A stretch of DNA of 64,000 nucleotides from Candidatus Altarchaeota archaeon (GCA_016931955.1 JAFGDV010000022.1:51768-115767), one strand, 5' to 3'. Positions 14,730-24,868 are shown, counted from the stretch's first letter. Numbers and translations are program-made. The notes: generated by a model from the sequence alone, not told the origin.

Positions 14730-15104
14730 ATGACTGCGCCACAGTATAGGTCAAGGTCTAAGAAGAGAAGCAAGGTTAAGCTCCCTGGAGGGAAGACAGT
14801 AGTGCACTACAAACAGAAGAAGCCAGGCAAGCACGTATGCGGAAGATGCGGTAAGCCGCTTTCAGGCGTACCGAACGCTGTCCCCTCCGAGACAAAGAAG
14901 CTCTCAAAAAGCGAGAAGATCCCTGAGAGACCCTATGCAGGAGTCCTCTGCACTGAATGCACTGAAAGATTATTCCGCTATAAGACAAGGTTTGAGGTCA
15001 AATACCGGTATCCAGAATATGCAGACCTCGCTCTGAGAAGAGACCTGACCATAGAGAGATATCTGCCCACAACGTGGTGGGATGGGTTGCAGAAGAAGGG
15101 ATAA
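14730..15104 (+). CDS. rpl34e: Ribosomal protein L34e with C-terminal extension
   Basis: Starts with the basic segment MTAPQYRSRSKKRSKVKLPG, then HVCGRCGKPLSGVPN and YAGVLCTECTERL provide the two CxxC zinc knuckles of L34e. The family usually ends about 90 residues in; here 124 residues are present, with an extra ~34-residue tail (YPEYADLALRRDLTIERYLP followed by TTWWDGLQKKG). The extension is rich in Arg, Tyr and Trp. It is probably ribosome-bound and lineage-specific. GTGATTTAGATG at the junction gives tight coupling to the upstream gene. Confidence 0.9.
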   Translation: MTAPQYRSRSKKRSKVKLPGGKTVVHYKQKKPGKHVCGRCGKPLSGVPNAVPSETKKLSKSEKIPERPYAGVLCTECTERLFRYKTRFEVKYRYPEYADLALRRDLTIERYLPTTWWDGLQKKG

Positions 15105-15109
15105 GGGTA

Positions 15110-15322
15110 TTATTTTTTGACTAACAGATACGTTGTTAGAGCGAATAAGAATACTACAGCTGCAGTTGTAGCTATCTTCAACTCAAACGTTAAACCCGCC
15201 CCCTGTTCCTCCAAGAAACCCAGTATTGCGGAGATGATGCTTCCAACCAGGAGTCCGCCGAAGAAGAGAATGCCTAAGAGGATAAAAAGCAGCTTAGAGA
15301 GTTCAGAAGGTTTCATCCTCAA
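15110..15322 (-). CDS. Small two-TM membrane protein coupled to the beta-helix surface protein
   Basis: A protein of 70 residues with TM segments LSKLLFILLGILFFGGLLVG and IATTAAVVFLFALTTYLLV joined by a short polar loop. The ATG overlaps the stop of the 719-residue surface protein by four bases (ATGA), so they share a message. It could assist export or anchoring of that protein. No family recognised. Confidence 0.55.
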   Translation of the reverse strand: MRMKPSELSKLLFILLGILFFGGLLVGSIISAILGFLEEQGAGLTFELKIATTAAVVFLFALTTYLLVKK

Positions 15323-17478
15323 TCTGGTAAATGCTGATGACGTCTGCTCACATGCCCTGAGTCGATCTTGAGTAAGACTTCTGATCTATCCCACTCCTCC
15401 GATGCCGCCTTGTTCTTCCTCTCCTCGTGGACGATAAAGGCGATTGAAACAAACAATAAAGCAATGATGATCCACTCCATCTTTATAGTAAGCGACGACT
15501 GCTCTGATTTCTCTTCTTCGACCACTAATACAGCCTCCTCCGAGTAGCCGTTGATTTGTATGAGGTATCTCCCCGCCATTGTTGGACTGAATCTCATCAC
15601 TGCGTTGGATCCTGCGCTATTGGATAAAGTATATGACTTGATCTTTCCGTCGGGGTCTGTTATCAGCAAAGCCATCGCCTGCGCAGGATTAAGTACATTA
15701 ATGTTTACGTATTCACCCACTGAACAGCTGTCAACAACGTCGAGTGAAGGGCACTTCCCGCAGGATCCGCCGCAGTCTATTCCAGTCTCACCCGGGCCTT
15801 TGATGCCGTCTGAACATGAGGATGTCATGCAGACTTGGTTGTGACACCATCCTGAGATGCAGCCAAGGTTATTGACGCAGAACTGGCCGTCTTTACAGGG
15901 ACCGCATGGTCCGCCGCAGTCCACTCCCAGTTCTCTGCCATCTAAAACTCCGTTGCTGCAGGAATCTGATCCCTTGATTTCCTCTTTTTCTTCGGTTTTG
16001 TTTTCCACAACAATAACTTCCTCAACCTTGCCTGTAGTGTTACAGGGTGGACAGGATCCGCCGCAGTCTATTCCCTCCTCGCCGTTGTCTTGTATTCCGT
16101 CGCTGCAGCTGGGGCAGGGCTTGCAGGGTCCTCCGCAGTCCATTTCTTTCTCACATGCGCCGTCGTGGCAGTTTAGGATTCCGTCAAAGCAAGAGGGTAC
16201 TGGCTTTGCTGTGTAGGGCATATAGCCACCTGAGGAGTCTTGCTTCCGCTTAGGCGGGGTATACAGTGTGGTTGTTGGAGGAGATGGGGGCTTGTATCCG
16301 TTGCTGAGCGGTAGATAGTCCATGTTTCCAGTCGACAGATTGTAGGGGAGGTCGCAGAAGCCGTCTTTGTCTGAGTCACTGCATGAATCGCTGTATCCCC
16401 CCGTAGAGTTCGTATAGTAGTTTCCCCCGATACGGTTGCCTGCGCCGTGGATCCTTGTCCCATCCTGTTCAGTAGTGTTCCAGGTGTTGTTGCCAACAGA
16501 CGAAGAGAGATTAACTGGCAGGGATGAGCCATTGATCAGATTATTGTAGAGGATATTGTTTTCAGGCACGTCTGCGCCAAAATGCTGTAGATAAATCCCG
16601 ATACTTTGATTGCTCTTAATTCTTGAATTCGTTATTATGTTGTTGTCCGAGTCACCGTATAGGTGGACTCCACAAGCTCCAGTATTTGAGGTTGATATCC
16701 TGTCTTCGGTCAGGTTGTTGTATGAGCTTTCAATGTAGACTCCTATGCTCTGCAGACCTGTTGTGGTTATGTTGTTTCCTTTGACCGTATTATTGGTCGA
16801 GTTTTTGTAGAGTACTGCCCCATACGCTGCCTGACCGGTTGTCGCTATATCATTACATTCAACCCGGTTGTTTGTGCTTTCGTGTAGGTATATACCATAG
16901 CCCAGGTAACCTGTTGTTGTTATGTTATTATTCGTTAGATTGTTGTATGAGCTCTTATAGAGTGAAATGCCTAGGTTAGTCTCTATGCCTGACTGGGTTT
17001 TTATGATGTTATCCCTTATTTGAGAATTTGTTGTGTTCTCTAGGTTTATCCCATTTTTACCGCGTGTTGTCACGTTGTCATTAGTTTCTATGTTGTTGTA
17101 TTCTATCGTCGCCTGGGAGGCGTTCTTGAAGTATATCGCATAGGAGTAATTGAAGCTTCCACCCTGCACGATGACGCAGTTTTTGACTAACACATTGTCG
17201 AATCCATCTGAGTTGTTCACTCCATATCCTGCCTGGCTTTGCGAGTAATTTATCGTGTTTCCTTGACAGTCTAGGGTTATGTTCTCTGCCATGATGTTCA
17301 TGCAGGTTCCGCTGGAGTTCACGCTACCATTTAGGAGATAGGTTGTTCCGGAAACGTTAAGGTTTCTGCACTCGGAGATGTTCTCAGAGGCTGCTGAAGT
17401 CGCCGACAGAAGGGTAAGCACAGCTATAGAAAACAGCCAAAACCGCCCAAATCCAACACACCCAGATCCAAACAACAA
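15319..17478 (-). CDS. Cell-surface parallel beta-helix (NosD-like) protein with Cys-rich repeats
   Basis: A protein of 719 residues with an N-terminal signal (WLFSIAVLTLLSATSA). Residues ~38-390 form a right-handed beta-helix of NosD/PbH1 type, with repeated 'NNTVKGNNITTTG..IGVYIESSYNNLT' rungs and many NxS/T sequons. A Pro/Thr linker is followed at ~410-600 by five cysteine modules of the DGIxxxxExGIDCGGxCxPC kind. One TM helix (WIIIALLFVSIAFIV, ~670-685) precedes a ~30-residue basic tail. The beta-helix faces outside and may bind or process surface carbohydrate. It is a shorter paralogue of the next gene, with which it shares orientation and architecture. Confidence 0.82.
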   Translation of the reverse strand: MLFGSGCVGFGRFWLFSIAVLTLLSATSAASENISECRNLNVSGTTYLLNGSVNSSGTCMNIMAENITLDCQGNTINYSQSQAGYGVNNSDGFDNVLVKNCVIVQGGSFNYSYAIYFKNASQATIEYNNIETNDNVTTRGKNGINLENTTNSQIRDNIIKTQSGIETNLGISLYKSSYNNLTNNNITTTGYLGYGIYLHESTNNRVECNDIATTGQAAYGAVLYKNSTNNTVKGNNITTTGLQSIGVYIESSYNNLTEDRISTSNTGACGVHLYGDSDNNIITNSRIKSNQSIGIYLQHFGADVPENNILYNNLINGSSLPVNLSSSVGNNTWNTTEQDGTRIHGAGNRIGGNYYTNSTGGYSDSCSDSDKDGFCDLPYNLSTGNMDYLPLSNGYKPPSPPTTTLYTPPKRKQDSSGGYMPYTAKPVPSCFDGILNCHDGACEKEMDCGGPCKPCPSCSDGIQDNGEEGIDCGGSCPPCNTTGKVEEVIVVENKTEEKEEIKGSDSCSNGVLDGRELGVDCGGPCGPCKDGQFCVNNLGCISGWCHNQVCMTSSCSDGIKGPGETGIDCGGSCGKCPSLDVVDSCSVGEYVNINVLNPAQAMALLITDPDGKIKSYTLSNSAGSNAVMRFSPTMAGRYLIQINGYSEEAVLVVEEEKSEQSSLTIKMEWIIIALLFVSIAFIVHEERKNKAASEEWDRSEVLLKIDSGHVSRRHQHLPD

Positions 17479-17528
17479 TTAAATCCCTAATAGGATACTA
17501 TAAGAAAACGGGAATAAATACTTTTGCA

Positions 17529-20500
17529 TTAGATTTCTTTGTCTATGCCAGCAATGATCGTGCCGTTGAATCTTTTCCTGATTTCTTCAGGTAATTCTAT
17601 TCCAGTGACTAGTTTCTTGGCTTTTAACTTTTTGCATAAAACCAGGGTTCGGGCTGTCTCCGTAGTTACTCCATATTTCTCAGCCAAACCCTCTGCTTGA
17701 TTCTTCTCCGCATCGTTTAAGCTGACGAAGACCACATTTTTCACTCCTTCGAATTCATCCTCTAAATCCCTTAGAGCATAGACTTCCCGGTATTTGTGCA
17801 ATAAGAGGTCATATACGGATTCACCGAACACAATCTTCCTCAGGGCTGCTTCATCCACAACCACTTTAGTCCTCCTGTGCCTGAACCAGAAAACAAAAAT
17901 AGATAACAAAGCCATGGGAACCAACAGGCTTTTAACCACCTCGGGGATGTAATCCAAAGGAGATGAAGGCCTTTCTAAGACTTCCACGTAAGCCAAGTCA
18001 TAGCCTATCAACTCAACCGAGTAAGTCCCCTTTCTGGGGGGAATGTAACCTAGAATATATGAGCCACTAACATTCGATAAAACATATTCTGCACCCACGC
18101 CAAGGGAATCCTTCACCCTCAGCACCAGACCCGTTCTCGGATCCAAAACCTTTATCTCCAGGGGATCGCCCACGTAAGCAACTTTGTCCACCTCTATCTG
18201 TGGGCAGGATCCACATGGTCCGCCACAGTCCACCTTGGACTCAGTTGGACCCAGTATGCCATCACTGCAATTGGATTCTCTGCACACTCCTTCAAAGCAC
18301 CAACCTGACAAGCAATCTGAATCATTCACGCAGCTTTTATTCAACTCACAGGGCGGACAATGTCCGCCGCAGTCTATGTCCGTCTCCGCCTTATCCTTCC
18401 TATTGTTAACACATATACTGGAAGCATTGTAGAGGATAACAGAGGAGCCTCCTCCCCCACCAGGCGAACTCACCACCCTTGTAACTACACTACAGGGTGG
18501 ACAGCCTCCCCCGCAGTCCACTCCACTTTCGCCGTCCCCTTGCACACCATCAAAGCAATGACAGGGCTGACAGGGTCCTCCACAGTCAATCCCCGTTTCT
18601 CCCTGATTTTGTAATCCATCACTGCAGCTAGCACAGGGAGGGCAGGGTCCGCCACAGTCTACCGCGGACTCGCCCTGATTCTGCAATCCATCACTGCAGT
18701 TCCCGCACGGAGGGCAAAGTCCGCCACAGTCTACCCCAGTCTCGCCCTGATTCTGTATCCCATCACTGCAGCTCATGCAAGGCTGACAGGGCCCTCCACA
18801 GTCTATTCCCTCCTCACACTCTCCGCCAGGACAATTCTGTATGCCGTCAAAACAGGAAGGCAGAGTCGGCCCAGGAGGAGGACCACCGCCTCCGCCTCCA
18901 TCACCGCCGCCAGGTAAAGTAGTCGTAGTAGGTGGTGGAGCTGTAGTCAACCTGACGATCTCCGAATTTATGGCTTCTAGGTTGCCCACTAAGTCTATGC
19001 CTCTGAACCTGACATAGTTTGTCCCCTGCGCCGTCACCTGAACCTTCGCATTGAATTCTTCAACACCTAAACTGGCATCAGGCTCAGAGAAAACATACCT
19101 GCGAACCCTGACATCATCTACAAACGAGCCATCAACACCAACTGAATCACCGCCAGCAGACAACTTAATATAACTACGATTTAGATACACTGGGTAAAAG
19201 GGATTGCCACTACCCCAACAGTTTATGCCGCAGCTTTCTGGATCGCCTTCGTCAAAAACAGCCTTCTCGAATATAGCTGCTGAGGGGATATTGTAATACC
19301 AGTACAGCCTTAATGTGTGTACTCCCACATCACCACTCCAGTAGCCCCCCCATCCTGAGCCGCATCCTCCCATAGCAGTGCATCCAGCACCTAACTCATC
19401 CGCTTGCACTCTGGCAAAGACTCCGTATTGTATGCCGTCGTCGAACCACAGCCGGACGGAGCTGTTTTTGGCTTGGATCAATCTTATCTTAACATCAAGT
19501 ATATGCTTATCTCGCTCGGAGTAGAAGGGTGTCTTGATTGCCGCATCAACTGCAGACCGCACCAGCTTCACAGAGTATTTCCCAGAAATTGGGTCAACGG
19601 ATTCTATCGAAACAGTCTGATTATGTAGGGTCCAATTTGGATTTATGGAATAATTCCCGTCTTCGAAGTCGTCGAAGAACAAGAAGGTTTCAGTCCCATT
19701 TGAGGCGGCATTAGCGGAAGGATTACTGTAGTAGACATAGGCTATTGTATCCATGTCATCCTCTATGAATGGAACCCTGACCCAGATTCTCGCTGTTTTT
19801 GTTGTCGTATTCCATGAATCAATCCAATAGGGGATCTCTTCCTCTGACCCGGAAGTCACGTTATAGTACGTGAACCGGGTGTCGTTTCCATTGTTAGACC
19901 AATTCCAGTTAGGGCCGACGTTAGATGAGGTAAGATCTATTTTGACCTGAAAATCCGATAGATTACCTTCAGTATTCTGGATCGTTATCTTCCGTCGATA
20001 TGACCAGGAACCAAAAAACCAGTTAGGAATGCAAGTATTAGTTGTATCCACACAGTATTGTACTGTATCACACCTAGAACCTTCTCCGTCATCGCAGCTA
20101 AAAGACACGTTCACGTAACTGGAAGTGGTCACTGTATCGAAAACATAAGGTGAACCGTTGGATATCACTGCCGAGGCGTTTGTTGTTGGCGGTATTTCCA
20201 TCGTTACCTCCCTAACTTCACTCTTGTTTGTTGTTGAACCAAAAGTGCAATTGATATACCAATCGTAAATACCATCTGCAGGAGCGGGGATAGCTGTAAT
20301 TGTTGTTTCTGTATTATTTAGAGTGGAGAAATTGATTCCGTAGATTGTGTCATTTAAAAACAGTTCACAGAAGTAAGTCGATTTCGAACCTTTTACCGTG
20401 AAATTGAAATTCGAATCATTTATTGTTGTCTGATTTGGAGGATATTCCAAGTAGATTGAGAAATTAGAGGTGGTGGATTCATCACTTAAAGATAGAAAAT

Positions 20501-23171
20501 CAATATTCATTCCATCACCCGTTAGGTTATACTGTATGTCGCAGAATCCGTCTTTATCTGAATCATTACAGGTGTTAGAATATCCCGTTCCAGTTGAATC
20601 CGTCCAATAATTCCCACCTATCAAATTCCCGTCTGAGTAGATTCTCTTCCCTTTTTGTTTTATTGTATTCCAGTTATTTGTGTTTGTTCCTGCAAAACGT
20701 GTGGGGTTTGTGGCATTAACTAGGTTGTTGTAGCTTAAACACGCCGATGTTGAATATAGGTAAAAACCATAGTCGACTATTTCCAATTTATTCTCTTTTA
20801 TCGTCATCAAATTTGATTGATATAGGTACAAGGAGTATGATGTTCCTGCAGTAGATCCTACACCTCCCCCGCTTCCCCTAGGACCTCCTGTCAGGTTTGA
20901 GATTGCGTTAGAGGTTAGATTGCTGTTGTTTGAGCTTGTCAGATAGACTCCCGCACATGTTCCACCTGAACCAGGTAAACGACTGTATCCATGAGTTCCA
21001 CCGGTACCGCCAGTCAGATCTGAGATTGTGTTAGAGGTTATGCTGTTCTTTACAGAAGAGGGCAGATATATTCCTGCAGAAGTTCCTCCCAAACCTCCAT
21101 CGTCAGAACATCCACCTGTACCCCCCTGACCTCCAGTCAGATTTGAGATTTTATTAGAGGTTAGGTTATTGCTGGTCGAGTTTGTCAGATAGACTCCAAA
21201 AGAAGGACCCCCCGGACCCCCAGGGTTACTCCCACTTCCAGTTCCCCCAGACATCCCCTTGAATCCAGAGACTGTGTTGTTGTATACGCTCGAACCTGTA
21301 ACATCAATCAGGACTATACCCGCTGCCGTACCCCCTGCGCCCCCAGGGTTTCCAGTGTGGACGAAGCCCCCGATCAAGATAGGTGCAATAGAAACGGTAA
21401 CATTAAAGTTGGATATGTTGAGATTTGTTTTTTTATGGAAGTACAGTATGGGTCTTCCGTCTATTGTATTCAATTTAGACTGATCTGGAGAGTTACCAGA
21501 CAACGAAGTTATCATGTTATCATAGGAACTTGTGTCGAACCATACCGCTGCAGGGGTTCCTGGCGCCCCCTCTGAAGCACCGCCGCTTCCCCCCATCCCT
21601 GAAGTTCCAGCAGTCAAATTCAATATCGTATTTGAACTTAATTTATTGTTTATTGAGTATGACAAGTAAACGCCTGCTGTAGTTCCCCCAGCACCTCCTG
21701 AACCAGCGTTTCCTCCAGTCCCCCCATGACCACCCGTAATATTTGATATCGCATTTAAGGTGAGATTGTTGTTTGTTGAATTCAAGAGATAGATTCCTGT
21801 GGAGATTCCACCCGCACTTCCTGAACTGTAACCACCAGGTGTTGCTCGAGACATCCCACTAAATCCAGCGATTGTGTTATTGTATATCGTCGAATCTGTA
21901 ATGTTAACCAAAGCAAGACCTGTTGAGATCCCACCTGTCTGTGAGGAATACCCTACTAAGACGGGCGCTGTCGAAACGACAACATCAAAGTTGGAGACAT
22001 TAAGACCTATCTCACCATAGAAATACAGTATCGGCTTTCCATCGATAGTATTCAGCTTAGACTGATCCGGGGAGTTACCAGACAACGAAGTTAATATATT
22101 GTCATATGAGCTGGTATCAAGCCACATTGCCACTGGTACCCCACCAGTACCATTTGACCAACCAATCCCACCATCACCCCCCATTAGGTTTGATATTTGG
22201 TTGGTTGTTAGATTGTTGCCTTCTGAGTTTGTTAAGTAAACACCAACAGGGAGGCCACCCACACCTCCTGAACCATACAACCCACCATTTCCTCCTTTTC
22301 CTCCAGTAAGGTTTGACACTGAGCCAGATGTTAGGTTGTTATTGATTGATGTTAAAACATAAACGCCGGCCGCAGTTCCACCACTCCCACCAGTACCCCA
22401 CTGTCCCCCAGTACCCCCATCCCCCCCTGTTAGAATCGACGCTATATTGGAGGTCAGATTGTTGCCGGCGGAACTTGAGAGGTAAATCCCTATAGAATTT
22501 CCTCCAGCACCACCCGAGCCATGACTAAAAGCCCCAATCCCTCCATTTCCACCCTTTAGATTTGTTATATTGTTGAGGATTATGTTGTTGCCTGTTGAAT
22601 AGGATAGATGAATCCCTGCTGAGATCCCCCCAGCACCTCCAGTAGCCCAATTACCAGAACTAGAACCTCCTGTTCCGGCATTTAAATTCTTTATGGTATT
22701 ATTGAATACTGTATTGGAACTTGATTTCAGATAAATGCCTGACGTGTCTCCACCCGGAGTTGCAGTGGACGCGTCAGTTCCTTTATACCCATACAAGTTT
22801 TGAATGGTATTGTTCTCTACCAAGCTGTTGTTCGCTCCAGTGTCCAGGTAGATTCCAGTCTGCCAGTTAGAGATTATGCAGTTTCTAACTGTCGTGTTGT
22901 GCTGGTTCGAGTAAACAGCATACTTGTTGTCACTGGAGTTTCCATTCAAAGAAAAATCCCCATCAAGTGTATTGCCTTGACAATCCAAGGTTATGTTCTC
23001 AGCGCTGATGTTCATGCAGTTAGAATTGACTGAGTCAACTATGGATGCGTTCAAATAATAGAACGAATTGGATTCATTTAAGACACTGCACTCTGAGATG
23101 TTGTATTCGGCGGCGTAGGTGGTCTCCAGTAGGATGAATAAGTAGAGTAAAAAGAATAGTAGCTTTTTCAT
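17529..23171 (-). CDS. Giant surface protein: Gly-rich beta-helix, DUF2341, Cys repeats, TM, cytoplasmic tail
   Basis: A protein of 1880 residues. Signal peptide (KKLLFFLLYLFILLETTYA), then residues ~50-830 of beta-helix whose rungs alternate 'NNLTSNxISNLTGG' with Gly-rich loops such as GGTGGTAAG. A ~75-residue module starting at DTSSYDN is present twice (near 22.1 and 21.5 kb). Residues ~1045-1160 (SWSYRRKITIQN ... IAYVYYSNPSA) are a DUF2341 domain followed by a lectin-like sandwich. A Gly/Pro linker leads to about seven DCGGPCxPC modules (~1425-1665). One TM helix near 1750 is followed by ~115 cytoplasmic residues with a PIN-like look. It is very probably a glycosylated adhesin or S-layer-associated protein that may signal inward. 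Confidence 0.82.
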   Translation of the reverse strand: MKKLLFFLLYLFILLETTYAAEYNISECSVLNESNSFYYLNASIVDSVNSNCMNISAENITLDCQGNTLDGDFSLNGNSSDNKYAVYSNQHNTTVRNCIISNWQTGIYLDTGANNSLVENNTIQNLYGYKGTDASTATPGGDTSGIYLKSSSNTVFNNTIKNLNAGTGGSSSGNWATGGAGGISAGIHLSYSTGNNIILNNITNLKGGNGGIGAFSHGSGGAGGNSIGIYLSSSAGNNLTSNIASILTGGDGGTGGQWGTGGSGGTAAGVYVLTSINNNLTSGSVSNLTGGKGGNGGLYGSGGVGGLPVGVYLTNSEGNNLTTNQISNLMGGDGGIGWSNGTGGVPVAMWLDTSSYDNILTSLSGNSPDQSKLNTIDGKPILYFYGEIGLNVSNFDVVVSTAPVLVGYSSQTGGISTGLALVNITDSTIYNNTIAGFSGMSRATPGGYSSGSAGGISTGIYLLNSTNNNLTLNAISNITGGHGGTGGNAGSGGAGGTTAGVYLSYSINNKLSSNTILNLTAGTSGMGGSGGASEGAPGTPAAVWFDTSSYDNMITSLSGNSPDQSKLNTIDGRPILYFHKKTNLNISNFNVTVSIAPILIGGFVHTGNPGGAGGTAAGIVLIDVTGSSVYNNTVSGFKGMSGGTGSGSNPGGPGGPSFGVYLTNSTSNNLTSNKISNLTGGQGGTGGCSDDGGLGGTSAGIYLPSSVKNSITSNTISDLTGGTGGTHGYSRLPGSGGTCAGVYLTSSNNSNLTSNAISNLTGGPRGSGGGVGSTAGTSYSLYLYQSNLMTIKENKLEIVDYGFYLYSTSACLSYNNLVNATNPTRFAGTNTNNWNTIKQKGKRIYSDGNLIGGNYWTDSTGTGYSNTCNDSDKDGFCDIQYNLTGDGMNIDFLSLSDESTTSNFSIYLEYPPNQTTINDSNFNFTVKGSKSTYFCELFLNDTIYGINFSTLNNTETTITAIPAPADGIYDWYINCTFGSTTNKSEVREVTMEIPPTTNASAVISNGSPYVFDTVTTSSYVNVSFSCDDGEGSRCDTVQYCVDTTNTCIPNWFFGSWSYRRKITIQNTEGNLSDFQVKIDLTSSNVGPNWNWSNNGNDTRFTYYNVTSGSEEEIPYWIDSWNTTTKTARIWVRVPFIEDDMDTIAYVYYSNPSANAASNGTETFLFFDDFEDGNYSINPNWTLHNQTVSIESVDPISGKYSVKLVRSAVDAAIKTPFYSERDKHILDVKIRLIQAKNSSVRLWFDDGIQYGVFARVQADELGAGCTAMGGCGSGWGGYWSGDVGVHTLRLYWYYNIPSAAIFEKAVFDEGDPESCGINCWGSGNPFYPVYLNRSYIKLSAGGDSVGVDGSFVDDVRVRRYVFSEPDASLGVEEFNAKVQVTAQGTNYVRFRGIDLVGNLEAINSEIVRLTTAPPPTTTTLPGGGDGGGGGGPPPGPTLPSCFDGIQNCPGGECEEGIDCGGPCQPCMSCSDGIQNQGETGVDCGGLCPPCGNCSDGLQNQGESAVDCGGPCPPCASCSDGLQNQGETGIDCGGPCQPCHCFDGVQGDGESGVDCGGGCPPCSVVTRVVSSPGGGGGSSVILYNASSICVNNRKDKAETDIDCGGHCPPCELNKSCVNDSDCLSGWCFEGVCRESNCSDGILGPTESKVDCGGPCGSCPQIEVDKVAYVGDPLEIKVLDPRTGLVLRVKDSLGVGAEYVLSNVSGSYILGYIPPRKGTYSVELIGYDLAYVEVLERPSSPLDYIPEVVKSLLVPMALLSIFVFWFRHRRTKVVVDEAALRKIVFGESVYDLLLHKYREVYALRDLEDEFEGVKNVVFVSLNDAEKNQAEGLAEKYGVTTETARTLVLCKKLKAKKLVTGIELPEEIRKRFNGTIIAGIDKEI

Positions 23172-23223
23172 CTCACCACCAGATTAACTATTAACTCAAA
23201 CACCCATAAGAAGATGTCGATAA

Positions 23224-24282
23224 TCAGCTCTTGGGTCTGAGGGTTCGGCGCATTTCGTGGAGTATTGTGTTATAGAGTTCCAAGTCCCTGCTAGAGATGT
23301 GGTGTACCAGTTGTTTAGTGCTCCAGTCGGCTTGTTTCTTCTTTACTCTGGCGTCAAGGTGGACCAGGTACAAGGGGATAGGGTATCCATAGTGTTTGGA
23401 GCCCTCAGAAAGCTGCGCAACCAATGCGATGATCTTATCGAAGTCGCGCTCCCAGTCGGGGACATCCACCCTCAGTGGACTAGACAATGAAGTGGGTTGG
23501 ACGTAGACTGTGGGGAAAGACGCTACCAAGGAGGAAGTCAATTTATCGTCTGACTCGAATCTCGATTGAGGGGTGAAGTCCACTGTGCGGTAGACGCCGT
23601 CTCCCTTCAATATGCGTAGGATGCAGGAGTCCGTCATGAAGCGTGGGAATTTTATGTCGTACTTGATTGACAGATAGTTGGCGAAGAGCCGCGACTTGCT
23701 GTCCTCTGAAACACCTAATATGTGAACACTATTCTTCTTGCACAGCTTCAGTAAGCGGACGAATTTCTTCCGATAGAAGGGGTATTCTTCACACTCTATC
23801 GGCTTCTTCCTTGAGTTCACATACAGTGAGCCGTCGATGAACAGATATTCTGGACTATGCTCTTCCACGCAGCGGAGTGCGACATCGAACTCCATGGCTC
23901 CCCGTAGAAGCTCAACCCGCTCCTTCGTGTATTCATCATAGTCTAGGACATCAATGTCGAGGTCGCGGACGAAGACCTCACTGCTTTTTGGCTTCTTTTT
24001 GTCTAGGATAAGACCAGAGGCTCGGATGAAGTAGATCGCAGCACCCAATAGTTCCCGGATTCCCTCGCCGCCGTCGACGAAGGCCATCTTCGCTTTTATG
24101 TTCTTCGTCTTCTTCAGTGGGAGGATCAGGTCCTTGTCCGCTATTATGTCTCGGACGTTGTCTATCTGGTCTTTGTAGCTCATCAGGTCATGAAAGATGC
24201 GGTCCCTACAGACGCTATATCGCTCAAGCCAGAGGGAGTAGTGCCCCATGTTACTGTAGTGGAAGTCTTTCCTTTTATACAT
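23224..24282 (-). CDS. nurA: NurA-domain 5'-3' nuclease
   Basis: A protein of 352 residues. The NurA core is visible: AFVDGGEGIRELLGAAIYFI (first metal Asp), YLFIDGSLY (second Asp), LGVSEDSKSRLFANYL, and the end segment YPIPLYLVHLDARVKK with the conserved D. NurA works with the HerA ATPase in DNA end resection in archaea. No HerA, Mre11 or Rad50 gene lies in the window, so this copy is separated from its usual partner or it is a NurA-like paralogue. The start at 24282 lies close behind TATATAAAAA; the ATG at 24249 is the alternative. Confidence 0.8.
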   Translation of the reverse strand: MYKRKDFHYSNMGHYSLWLERYSVCRDRIFHDLMSYKDQIDNVRDIIADKDLILPLKKTKNIKAKMAFVDGGEGIRELLGAAIYFIRASGLILDKKKPKSSEVFVRDLDIDVLDYDEYTKERVELLRGAMEFDVALRCVEEHSPEYLFIDGSLYVNSRKKPIECEEYPFYRKKFVRLLKLCKKNSVHILGVSEDSKSRLFANYLSIKYDIKFPRFMTDSCILRILKGDGVYRTVDFTPQSRFESDDKLTSSLVASFPTVYVQPTSLSSPLRVDVPDWERDFDKIIALVAQLSEGSKHYGYPIPLYLVHLDARVKKKQADWSTKQLVHHISSRDLELYNTILHEMRRTLRPKS

Positions 24283-24318
24283 GAGGTGTTTTTATATATG
24301 GATTCCCATATCTAAAAA

Positions 24319-24329
24319 ATTTATATTTT
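24319..24329 (+). promoter_or_regulatory. TATA box for the HTH-MacB operon
   Basis: ATTTATATTTT is centred about 30 bases before the ATG at 24354, fitting a leaderless transcript. A divergent TATATAAAAA (24298-24289 region) serves nurA, so the two transcripts share a 70-base control region. Confidence 0.55.
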
Positions 24330-24353
24330 CAGAAAATATTAAAAGTTTTGAAA

Positions 24354-24842
24354 ATGGATGAGTTCGACTCAGCCGCCATAGAATTCATGGCCAACCTGGG
24401 CAGAAACCACGGATTAGGAGAACTGCAATCAAAGGTGATCGGTTTACTGTATATAGAACCAGAGGAGATCTCGCTGGAGGAAATTGCAGAAAAAACAGGA
24501 TACAGCCTCGCATCCATATCCAACACAATGAAGATGCTCGAAGCCTTCGGCATGGTCCAGAGGATAAAGAAGCCTAGGACAAAGAAGGTCTACTTCTACA
24601 TGGAAAAAAATCTCGCAAGATTGAACATCATGAAACTCAATGCCGTACTCAACAACTTCATCAAACCAAACAAGGACATCCTACCAGCGCTGATAGAAAA
24701 ATACAGAAACAAGGTCAGAGATGAAAAATCAAAGAAAAAACTCCGAATAGTGGAAAACTACTACAAACAAATGCTGGAATTCGAAGAGATAACAGAGAAC
24801 TGGATCAAAGACCTTGGAGAGATAGCTAATAAACCCAGATAA
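24354..24842 (+). CDS. GbsR/MarR-like winged-helix transcription regulator
   Basis: A protein of 162 residues from the ATG at 24354 (the in-frame TTG at 24348 is less likely). N-terminal winged helix: SKVIGLLYIEPEEISLEEIA, then TGYSLASISNTMKMLEAFGMVQR with a basic wing. The C-terminal half is a helical dimerisation arm. The layout is that of GbsR-type MarR relatives. It lies 26 bases before the ABC ATPase gene of the MacB-type system and likely controls it. Such regulators often precede ABC exporter operons in archaea. Confidence 0.75.
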   Translation: MDEFDSAAIEFMANLGRNHGLGELQSKVIGLLYIEPEEISLEEIAEKTGYSLASISNTMKMLEAFGMVQRIKKPRTKKVYFYMEKNLARLNIMKLNAVLNNFIKPNKDILPALIEKYRNKVRDEKSKKKLRIVENYYKQMLEFEEITENWIKDLGEIANKPR

Positions 24843-24868
24843 CTTTTACGCAATCAATACTTATAATT

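Noticed and set aside
20000-23100. Regular repeats resembling a CRISPR array
   Set aside because: The repeats are imperfect, irregular in spacing and in frame with beta-helix rungs of a coding gene. No true repeat-spacer structure exists anywhere in the window.
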